Part shown: one piece after another, positions 42,701-49,110 of the stretch
How the letters are laid out: each line of letters starts with the position of its first letter
Position numbering within the stretch: position 1 is the stretch's first letter
Assembly: GCA_905188085.1 (NCBI GenBank)
Contig: CAJJKN010000007.1
Location: 1 to 64,000 of the forward strand
Length of the DNA stretch: 64,000 bases
DNA from: an uncultured Bacillota bacterium
GTDB lineage: Bacteria > Bacillota > Clostridia > Christensenellales > QAND01
Reading direction: 5' to 3'
The notes under the pieces: generated by a model
Seen by the model: only the letters and a program-made list of their open reading frames with translations
The model's database searches: none
Told to the model about the DNA's origin: nothing
Made by a program: the position numbers and the translations under genes

Positions 42701-43472
42701 CGTATATCGCCAGCGCCTTTTCAAACGCCGGGCGCATCGGCCCCTCGGGTAAAATAATCTCATCCAAAATCGTAGCAAAGGTCGTATGCCGGCAATGATC
42801 GGACCAGTAGGTATCCAGCACGCGAATTTCCGTCATCGTGGGGTCTCTGTGTTCTGTCTGCGCAAAATAGGTTTGGGTAAACAATAAGTCTTCCACGCTC
42901 ATTGCAAGGCCCAGTTCCGCGTGCAAAGCGCGGATCTCCTCTTCGCTTTTTTCGCAAAAGCCCGCAATACGCGGCACAGGCTGCGGCACGGGCATCTGCA
43001 TGGCCAGCGTTTCCGGCTTGTCCATTGTCGCCTTGCCCGCTTCAATCGGGTTGATGCAATAGGCCTCTATCGCCTGCTTTTGCTCTTCGGTAAGGGCTCC
43101 GCGCAGGGCGTAAATTTTCGCCGTGCGCAGGGCCGGCGCCTCTCCCTGCGATAAAATCTGTATACACTGGGCCGCGCTGTCCGCCCGCTGATCATACTGC
43201 CCGGGCAGATATTCCATGCCAAACACATACCAGCCGGACAAATCCGGCAGCGTTTCTTCATACACTACATCCTGGTTCGGCTCGGAAAAGATAGTATCGC
43301 GCGCCTGCAAATAGGTCGTTTCGTCGATTCCTTCCACATCATAGCGCACAAAAATGCGCACCTGTTCCAATCCGCTCAAATGCAGATGATCCATCAAGTT
43401 GCGTTTCAGGCCCTCTGCTTCCACGGCAAAGCCCGGTCTTTTTTCCACATATACACGAAAAATCTGCTGCAT
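39723..43472 (-). CDS. purL: Phosphoribosylformylglycinamidine synthase (single-chain)
   Basis: 1249 residues, the Clostridia-type long FGAM synthase. It has an N-terminal domain, two AIRS-like ATP-binding halves (DYWSDHCRHTTF, FKNETHNHPTEIEPFGGAATC), and a C-terminal class I glutaminase with the nucleophile Cys in LGICNGFQALIKLG and the HGEGRF catalytic His. It converts FGAR, glutamine and ATP to FGAM in purine synthesis. No other pur gene is adjacent. SD AAGGGG. Fully intact despite broken neighbours. Confidence 0.96.
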   Translation of the reverse strand: MQQIFRVYVEKRPGFAVEAEGLKRNLMDHLHLSGLEQVRIFVRYDVEGIDETTYLQARDTIFSEPNQDVVYEETLPDLSGWYVFGMEYLPGQYDQRADSAAQCIQILSQGEAPALRTAKIYALRGALTEEQKQAIEAYCINPIEAGKATMDKPETLAMQMPVPQPVPRIAGFCEKSEEEIRALHAELGLAMSVEDLLFTQTYFAQTEHRDPTMTEIRVLDTYWSDHCRHTTFATILDEIILPEGPMRPAFEKALAIYEEARKTAGRTQRPHTLMDLGTVGAKALKNQGVVNDLDESDEINACSVTADIKVDGKPEKWLLEFKNETHNHPTEIEPFGGAATCLGGAIRDILASRAYTHQAMRVTGCADPNTPVEKTVPGRLQQRRITTGAAHGFSAYGNQIGLATGQVAEIYHPGYVAKRMEIGAVVGAVKEENVVREEPQKGDVVILFGGRTGRDGIGGATGSSVSHDAKSLTECGSQVQKGNAPTERKIQRLVLNPEVTKLIKRCNDFGAGGVSVAIGELAPGLVIDLDVVPKKYEGLDGTELAISESQERMAVVVESQNVDRFIQLCQQENLEAVKVAEVTEDNRLVMRWRGDAIVDIDRAFLDTNGVTQHAKATVDAPQPIELRQSVPKALAEKPLAEALCENMQDLNVCAQKGLVERFDSTIGARSVFMPFAGKNQTTPEQVMAAKFPTPGETDDATSMAYGFTPAIAELSPLHAGAYAVTQALCKVAASGADALSARLSLQEYFESLKQNPNSWGKPVAALLGALSAQMGFGTPAIGGKDSMSGTFKEYNVPPTLVAFAIAKTKATHLCSAAAEKGQWICKMALPVDEYGMPDFDLCKQLFETVYKAHRAGLICAASTVAEGGLAAAVAKMCFGNGIGVAFEKQMTKEELFAWRIGDLLLAVEDLQAVAQLPGAEVLGHTTEEEIFAVNGEQVEMEALQKAWRAPLETVFPTQVPFAPPMQTVPLYTARSEKRPKIKVAKPRVIIPVWPGTNCELDTARVFELAGAVPEIQIVNNLSPAGIEDTIERIAKGIDNAQILMLPGGFSAGDEPDGSGKFIATTLRNPRIAQAIERLLQQRDGLALGICNGFQALIKLGLLPNGKIETIQPGAPTLTYNAIGRHASCMVRTRITSTLSPWMSLVNAGDVHCVPVSHGEGRFVADEKTIEELAKRGQIATQYVDFDGVPSGEIAFNPNGSASAIEGITSPDGRVFGKMGHSERIGQNVAKNVPGNKDQKLFQAGVNYFA

Positions 43473-43530
43473 GTCGCCAGCCCCTTATCGCTGTTTTTCT
43501 TAGGTTTTAGTGTACCATATTTACGGCAAA

Positions 43531-43561
43531 ACAAAAAGGGCGGAAGTTTTCCGCCCTTTTT
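43531..43561 (-). terminator. Intrinsic terminator after glmS
   Basis: A 13-base-pair stem (43533-43545 with 43549-43561, core AAAAAGGGCGGAA) with loop GTT. It separates glmS from purL. Confidence 0.93.
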
Positions 43562-43569
43562 ACATTGCA

Positions 43570-45408
43570 TTATTCTACCGTTACGCTCTTTGCCAGGTTT
43601 CTGGGTTTGTCAATATCGCAGCCCTTTTCATGCGCCATATAGTAGCCGAACAGCTGCGCCGGAATGGCCACCAGCGCCGGAGCCATAATTTCCGGGCAAG
43701 ACGGGATTTCCCAAACTTCCTGCACTTCTTTATCCAAGCGCATATCGCCCTCCATGGCAATGGCAATCATGTACGCGCCGCGCACCGCGCATTCTTTGAT
43801 GTTGTTGATGGTTTTATCCACCAGATGCGTCTGCGTAGCAATCGCGATAACCAGCGTGCCGTCTTCCACCAAAGACAGCGTGCCGTGTTTCAATTCGCCC
43901 GCCGGATAAGCTTCGCACTGAATGTAGGAGATTTCCTTCAGCTTCAGCGCCGCTTCCATGGCCAACACATTGTCTACGTTGCGGCCGATATAGAAAGCGT
44001 TGCGGTGCGTATAGAACTTTTTGGCCACCGCTTCGTATCTGGGCGCGTTATCAATCAATTTCTGTGCCTTGGCCGGCAGCGCCAGCAATTCATCCAAATA
44101 AGCCTGCTGTTCTGCCAGGGTCATCCGGCCCATCTTTTCCGCAAAATGCGCGGCCAGCACATAAAATACCATCAGCTGAGAAACAAACGCTTTCGTGGAC
44201 GCCACCGCAATTTCCGGGCCCGCCCAGGTGTACAACACATGGTCCGCTTCACGCGCCACCGTGCTACCCACCACGTTGGTAATGGAAAGGGTTTTTACGC
44301 CGCGGCGTTTTGCTTCGCGCAGCGCAGCAATGGTATCCGCCGTTTCGCCGGACTGGGAAACCACCACAAACAGTGCATCCTTCGGCAAAACAAAATCACG
44401 ATAACGATATTCGGACGCGATTTCCACATCCACCGGAATCTGCGCCATCTTTTCAATCAACAGTTTGCCTACAAGGCCGGCATGATACGCCGTGCCGCAT
44501 GCGCAGATGACAAGCTTGGAAATGCCTTTTACCATTTCCTCATCCATCTTCAATACATCCTGACGCAGCATGGTGCCCTGTTCGTTGGATTCCATCATCA
44601 GCATCAGCGTGTTGCGCATCGCATCCGGCTGCTCGTGGATTTCCTTGAGCATGAAATGCTCATAGCCGCCCTTTTCCGCCGCTTCCACGTTCCAATCCAC
44701 ATGCATGGATTTCTTCTCGTGTTCTTTTCCGGCCAAATCGTAGAAGGACAGGCTGTCCGGCGTCATCTTGGCAATTTCGCATTCTTCCATCAGATATACA
44801 TCTCTGGTATATTCCAAAATCGCCGGAATATCCGAAGCCAACACCGTGCCGTGTTCGCATTTGCCCACGATCAGCTGGCTGTCTTTGCGGGTGCAATAGA
44901 TGGTGTCCGGCTCGTCTTTGCAAACAATGCCAAACGCATAGCTGCCTTTGATCATCGGAATCACTTTGCCGATGGTTTCCAGCATGTTGCCGTTGTAATT
45001 ATCGCGCAGCAAATGCGCCATCACTTCGGTATCCGTTTCGCTGCGGAACTTGTAGCCCTTGTCGATGAGCATTTCTTTCAGTTCCAGATAGTTTTCAATG
45101 ATCCCGTTATGCACAATGGCAATTTCACAGTTTTCATCAAAATGCGGATGGGCGTTTACGTCCGAGGGCTCGCCATGGGTGGCCCAGCGCGTATGCGCAA
45201 TGCCGGTGGTGCCGGGCACAGCCTTTTTCGCTACCCTGTCTTCCAAATTAGACAAACGGCCCTTTGCCTTGCAGATCTGCAGTTCACCCTGCTCTCCGAT
45301 CACGGCAATGCCTGCGCTGTCATATCCGCGGTATTCCAGCCGCCCCAACCCTTTTAAAAGAATCGGCGTTGCCTGTTCACTTCCTGTATAGCCTACAATT
45401 CCACACAT
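43570..45408 (-). CDS. glmS: Glutamine-fructose-6-phosphate aminotransferase (isomerizing)
   Basis: 612 residues. N-terminal glutaminase with the nucleophile Cys2 (MCGIVGYTG), TRWATHGEPSDVNAHPH and, in the isomerase half, two SIS domains (VVSQSGETADTIAALREAK; VESTK-like IAVASTKAF), ending KSVTVE. It makes glucosamine-6-phosphate for wall synthesis. Unlike many Bacillota, its leader is only about 30 bases, too short for a glmS ribozyme. Confidence 0.97.
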   Translation of the reverse strand: MCGIVGYTGSEQATPILLKGLGRLEYRGYDSAGIAVIGEQGELQICKAKGRLSNLEDRVAKKAVPGTTGIAHTRWATHGEPSDVNAHPHFDENCEIAIVHNGIIENYLELKEMLIDKGYKFRSETDTEVMAHLLRDNYNGNMLETIGKVIPMIKGSYAFGIVCKDEPDTIYCTRKDSQLIVGKCEHGTVLASDIPAILEYTRDVYLMEECEIAKMTPDSLSFYDLAGKEHEKKSMHVDWNVEAAEKGGYEHFMLKEIHEQPDAMRNTLMLMMESNEQGTMLRQDVLKMDEEMVKGISKLVICACGTAYHAGLVGKLLIEKMAQIPVDVEIASEYRYRDFVLPKDALFVVVSQSGETADTIAALREAKRRGVKTLSITNVVGSTVAREADHVLYTWAGPEIAVASTKAFVSQLMVFYVLAAHFAEKMGRMTLAEQQAYLDELLALPAKAQKLIDNAPRYEAVAKKFYTHRNAFYIGRNVDNVLAMEAALKLKEISYIQCEAYPAGELKHGTLSLVEDGTLVIAIATQTHLVDKTINNIKECAVRGAYMIAIAMEGDMRLDKEVQEVWEIPSCPEIMAPALVAIPAQLFGYYMAHEKGCDIDKPRNLAKSVTVE

Positions 45409-45440
45409 TTGGAAAGTACCTCCTTTAGGTATTCGCGGTT

Positions 45441-45469
45441 AGTTTAACGCAGCTTTTCCTGTTTGTCAA
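45441..45469 (-). promoter_or_regulatory. Sigma-A promoter for glmS
   Basis: TTGACA (45464-45469), a 17-base spacer and TAAACT (45441-45446) on the minus strand. An AAAGGAGG SD follows. Confidence 0.8.
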
Positions 45470-45510
45470 TTCTTTTTTGTTACATATATGTGCCTATCCA
45501 CCCTGCAAAT

Positions 45511-45544
45511 ATGCAAAAAGCGCAGCAAAAATGCCGCGCTTTTT
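45511..45544 (-). terminator. Terminator after the dehydrogenase
   Basis: AAAAAGCGC (45515-45523) pairs with GCGCTTTTT (45536-45544); the 12-base loop can form a short inner stem. Confidence 0.85.
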
Positions 45545-45582
45545 CCATCGTTTTTTATGTTTTATGCTTGTTTATTTTCTTT

Positions 45583-46832
45583 TTAGCGAACTTCTTCATA
45601 GTTGTGGCATTTTTGCTCAATGAAGTACGCCTCTGCCTCCGCGTTCCACAGGCCGTTGTGCTTTGCGCACAATTCATGCAGCTTTTTGAAAAACGGGTCG
45701 GTTTCGCCCAGTTTTTCAAAATCGTCAATCGCCGTCAGCGGCATGGAGGCGCCGGGGTAAATCAGCTTTTTGCCGCCCGGAATCTTGGGCAAATTCAGCG
45801 TGGCTTCGGCTGCGCAATCCAGCCCACCCACATGAGGAATCATCACGGCCGGGTCGATCTGCCCTTTGGCCGTCATTTCCAGCGCTTCCGGCAGGTCGTC
45901 GTTGTTGCCGCCGCTGGTGCCCACCAGGTGCGTGGCGCTGTAATGCACGTTGTAAAAGTTAAACTTCGCGGAAAACTGCGTATCCATCGGGCCTGCAAAA
46001 AAGTTTAAGCAGCCGTCATAGCCCAAAATGCTGTCTGCCAGCTCCACCACCGGGGCATACACCAACACATCGTCATAGCCCTTGCCTTCGTTCAGCGCCA
46101 ACATCGCCGCTTTGGGGTCGTCCACTTCCGCCGTGTTGATAAAGTGCAGTTCCACGCCCAGCTTTTCCGCTTTTTCTTTGGGAAACAGCCGTTCTGCACG
46201 TGCCGGGCGTTCTTTGTTGATGTCCGCCACCGCCATGCGTTTCGGGCGCGGATGCGCGTTCATCGCATAGTCCCAATCGCCCCCAGGCCCATCGGCCCCG
46301 CACAGGCCAATAGCGCCATAGAGCCGCCGTCCACAGTGCCCATCTTATGGGTATATACGCCCTGCTGCGTATGATACATGGCATGGAATCCGCCGATGAT
46401 GCAGCTCATCGGTTCGCCCAAAGAGGCATGGAAAAAGCTGTCGCCCTTATAGTGAATCAAACAGCCGTGTTCCATCACCACTTTCGGCAAAATGCAATAG
46501 GTCATGTTGCCGCCGAAATCCGTAAACGAATACCCCGGCGAGCGCGGGTCTCCGGGCACCCCCAAGGCCGGCTGCTGGGCAAATCTTTCGCCCACTTTCC
46601 ATTCATGCTGCCAGTTTTTCCCTACCTTGGCAATCACGCCGGCAAATTCATGCCCCAAAATCACGGGGTTTTTATCCAAACCATCCGGCACACGCTTATG
46701 TTTGCTGCCCTGGATGGCTGCTTTATACGAGGACATGCACAGGCTGTCCGTATAGATCTTTGCCGGAATCCCGTCGTCGGTAATGTCCCGCAAGTCAAAA
46801 GTTTCCACGCGCAAATCGTTTACGCCGCACAT
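45583..46832 (-). pseudogene. Zinc-type alcohol/polyol dehydrogenase, split by a frameshift
   Basis: Two frames make one MDR-family protein. The first (46260-46832, 190 codons) has the GroES-like part: SDSLCMSSYKAAIQG-like start, NPVILGHEFAGVIAKVG and LGEPMSCIIGGFHAMYH. The second (45583-46263, 226 codons) has the Rossmann part with MAVADINKERPARAERLF and the C-terminus. The break is at GGG (46272-46274, C on plus): homologues read GLGAIDYA where this gives GLGAIGTMR-stop. The stop of frame one and ATG of frame two overlap as ATGA, so two separate chains could still be made. The conserved N-terminus also extends about ten codons upstream of the first ATG with no start codon there. Confidence 0.8.
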
Positions 46833-46879
46833 TCTTAAACCGGTTACTTTCGCAAATGTCTCCTTGTATATTTTTTATT

Positions 46880-46895
46880 TGTGAATTATTTCACA
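46880..46895. promoter_or_regulatory. Consensus TGTGA-N6-TCACA site (Crp/HcpR type)
   Basis: TGTGAATTATTTCACA, a perfect TGTGA/TCACA palindrome with six-base spacing, lies about 50 bases before the dehydrogenase start, in an AT-rich promoter region (TATAC near 46866). This is the canonical recognition sequence of CRP-like regulators with the R-E-R recognition helix. Confidence 0.75.
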
Positions 46896-47258
46896 TTTAT
46901 GGTATATTCTGCTCGCTGTTTTCAAGCGTCAACGCCTTTTTGCAAAAACTTTCGCATTCTTTACACAAAATATTTTGCCCTGTTTTGTCTCCTATATCCG
47001 TTTTTGTTTTTCTATTTGTTTTTAGTCTTTTTTCTGCTGTTCTCTTTCTTTTTCATCCTCCATAAGGGCTAAAATTCTTCCATGCACGGCAAATCTTTCC
47101 CTGGTTCCCTGTTGGATTTTCGTCTTTTTGCTCTGCTCTTTCTCCTCTCTGCTTTCGCAAGAAAAACAGCTTGTTTTCTTTCTCCTGTCCGCCTGTTTTT
47201 TGCCTGTCATTTTCCCCCGGTTTGAATCCGTTTTCTGCCGATACCGCGCTTTTCCCAT
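46896..47258. other. Gene-free AT-rich interval
   Basis: About 360 bases upstream of the dehydrogenase and downstream of the exonuclease terminator. Low complexity T-rich stretches; short frames on both strands have no SD or family features. Confidence 0.55.
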
Positions 47259-47286
47259 AAAAAAACAGCTCCCAAAGGGGAGCCGT
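47259..47286 (-). terminator. Terminator after the DEDDh exonuclease
   Basis: CAGCTCCC (47266-47273) pairs with GGGAGCCG (47278-47285, one mismatch) around AAAG-type loop; U run on the minus strand. Confidence 0.75.
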
Positions 47287-47841
47287 TTATCCTTTTTTCG
47301 GTTTTTTCTTTTTCGCTCTGCCGGGATGCCTCGGCTGCGGCTGCGCCGCCAATTGTTTTTGGCAAGCTAAAAACAGCGCCGCACAGGCTCTCGCGTCCGC
47401 CAGAGCATTGTGGGCGGTAAACGGAAAGCCGATCAAATCCACCAGCGCGCCCAGCCGATACGACGGCCGCCCCGGAAACGCCTGCCGGGAAAGCTTCACC
47501 GTGCAGCAATGATCAAATTCCGGCAGCCCGAAGCCCACGCGCTCCGCCGCCTCCCGGATCTGCTTTACGTCAAACGGCGCATTGTGCGCCACCACCGTTT
47601 GCCCCGCCAAATACGGCGCCACCTTTTCCAGCATTTCAAAAGTGGTCGGCGCGCCCTCCACCATCTCATCGCTGATGCCGTGGATGTTCTGGCAAAACGG
47701 GTCCATCGCAATGCCCGGGTGCACCAGCGTGTAAAACTCTTCCACAATTCTGCCCCGGTCAATCACGCATACGCCAATGGAACAAATATATCCCTGCAAA
47801 CGGCTGGACGCCGTTTCCACATCTACTGCCACATACCCCAA
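47287..47841 (-). CDS. DnaQ-like DEDDh 3'-5' exonuclease
   Basis: 184 residues: the exonuclease fold alone. ExoI VAVDVETASS (Asp and Glu at 7 and 9), ExoII VVAHNAPFDVKQI (Asp near 93) and ExoIII HNALADARACAAL (His and Asp near 147-152). Stand-alone proteins of this kind act in DNA repair or RNA processing; the target is unknown. The C-terminal tail is basic (RAKKKKPKKG), suggesting nucleic-acid contact. Confidence 0.88.
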   Translation of the reverse strand: MGYVAVDVETASSRLQGYICSIGVCVIDRGRIVEEFYTLVHPGIAMDPFCQNIHGISDEMVEGAPTTFEMLEKVAPYLAGQTVVAHNAPFDVKQIREAAERVGFGLPEFDHCCTVKLSRQAFPGRPSYRLGALVDLIGFPFTAHNALADARACAALFLACQKQLAAQPQPRHPGRAKKKKPKKG

Positions 47842-47918
47842 AACCCAAAGTCACCTTTCTCTCTTCGGTTCATTTCTGTTATACTACATTTAAGCTTTTT
47901 ATACGGAGGTGTTTTCTT

Positions 47919-48434
47919 ATGCTTGTGCCCGCCCATCTTTCCGATCTGCCCGATATTCTCTCCCTGTTTGCCTGCTGCCGGGATATTTTGCTCTCCCAAG
48001 GCATCACCCAGTGGGATGAAACCTACCCCGATAAAGCCATCTTTCAGGCAGATATCACCCGGAGCCATACCTTTTTGCAGCGCGATGGATCCGGTCGGCT
48101 CGTTGCCTATTTTGCCATGGATACCGAAGACGATCTTCAATGGGCCATCCGCACCCGCGCCTATGCGCCGCCGGCCTGTGCTTTATTGCTGCATAGGCTG
48201 TGTATTCATCCCCAATTGCAGGGCCGCGGCCTGGGCCGAAGCTGTATACAGTTCGCCGAAAAACAGGCGCAGGCGCTCGGCTATCGGGCGCTGCTGCTCA
48301 CCGTATATGCCCAAAACAAACGCGCCATTTCCTTTTATCAATCCCTGGGCTATCTGGATTGCGGCGCACTGCTCTTTGAGGAAAACGGAGACTGGGGACT
48401 CACCATGTATAAGCCGCTTCAGCCTCTAAAATGA
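47919..48434 (+). CDS. GNAT family N-acetyltransferase
   Basis: 171 residues with a GCN5-type fold. The acetyl-CoA loop is in LCIHPQLQGRGLGRSCIQ (about 88-105) and the late motif is YAQNKRAISFYQSLGY. Length and N-terminal RDILLSQGITQWDETYP match small-molecule or protein acetyltransferases of Bacillota; the substrate is unknown. SD GGAGGTG. Its last 16 bases overlap the end of the convergent HD-domain gene. Confidence 0.88.
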   Translation: MLVPAHLSDLPDILSLFACCRDILLSQGITQWDETYPDKAIFQADITRSHTFLQRDGSGRLVAYFAMDTEDDLQWAIRTRAYAPPACALLLHRLCIHPQLQGRGLGRSCIQFAEKQAQALGYRALLLTVYAQNKRAISFYQSLGYLDCGALLFEENGDWGLTMYKPLQPLK

Positions 48435-49015
48435 GCAGCGTAGGTATCCGCCAAATTCAGTGCCGCGCACAGCGGCACTTTTTCATAGGCGTTGGATTGC
48501 GTGCGCCCGCCAATATAGCTTTTGGCCGCATCGTCATAGCCGCCCATATGCCAGCGGATGGCCAGCGCCTCCTCCGGTGAAAGCTGTATATGCCTCATAC
48601 ACAAATACACGGATTTTTCCCCGTGGCCAAACGGAAACTGATCCTCAATGGCAAACGATTCCTCTTCCTGCCAACGGCCGTCCACCTTCACATTGCGCTT
48701 TCGCACCACATACATATTCGTTTTACAAATATCATGCAGCAGTGCGCAAAGAATCAGCGTTTCTTTGGAAACGTCTTTCAGCGGCTTGGAAAAGTTTTCC
48801 AAAAGCTTGTATACCTCCAAGCTGTGGTGCAGCAGGCCGCCGTACACCGCCCCATGCCATTTTGTACTGGCCGGCGCGGTAAAAAAGTCCGTCTCTTCTT
48901 CCAAATATTGAATCAGGCTGTCTATGCCCTCCCGCTGCGTACTTTTCAACAATTCTATATATTGTGCTTTCCATTCCTCCAGCTTTTCCGCAGGATAGGA
49001 CGGTAATGCTGCCAT
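48419..49015 (-). CDS. HD-domain phosphohydrolase-like protein
   Basis: 198 residues. An HD domain with GGLLHHSLEVYKLL (metal His), ALLHDICKTN (HD pair) and a later His/Asp in RWHMGGYDD and LNLADTYAAH. The family hydrolyses nucleotides or cyclic nucleotides; the substrate is unknown. The C-terminal stop lies inside the convergent acetyltransferase gene. Confidence 0.85.
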   Translation of the reverse strand: MAALPSYPAEKLEEWKAQYIELLKSTQREGIDSLIQYLEEETDFFTAPASTKWHGAVYGGLLHHSLEVYKLLENFSKPLKDVSKETLILCALLHDICKTNMYVVRKRNVKVDGRWQEEESFAIEDQFPFGHGEKSVYLCMRHIQLSPEEALAIRWHMGGYDDAAKSYIGGRTQSNAYEKVPLCAALNLADTYAAHFRG

Positions 49016-49070
49016 CTGTATGCTCCTTTACGCTAAAATTCCTTAGTATCATATCATATTTTAACCGAAG

Positions 49071-49099
49071 AAAAAAGAAGAGGCAGTGCCTCTTCTTTT
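49071..49099 (-). terminator. Terminator after the SpoIID/LytB-domain gene
   Basis: AGAAGAGG (about 49075-49083) pairs with CCTCTTCT (about 49089-49097) around a small loop, with an A run left, giving U on the minus strand. Confidence 0.85.
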
Positions 49100-49110
49100 A
49101 CTCTGTGTTT

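Noticed and set aside
43510..45357. A 615-codon plus-strand frame opposite glmS
   Set aside because: Perfectly antisense to glmS, low-complexity His/Arg/Phe composition typical of a shadow frame.
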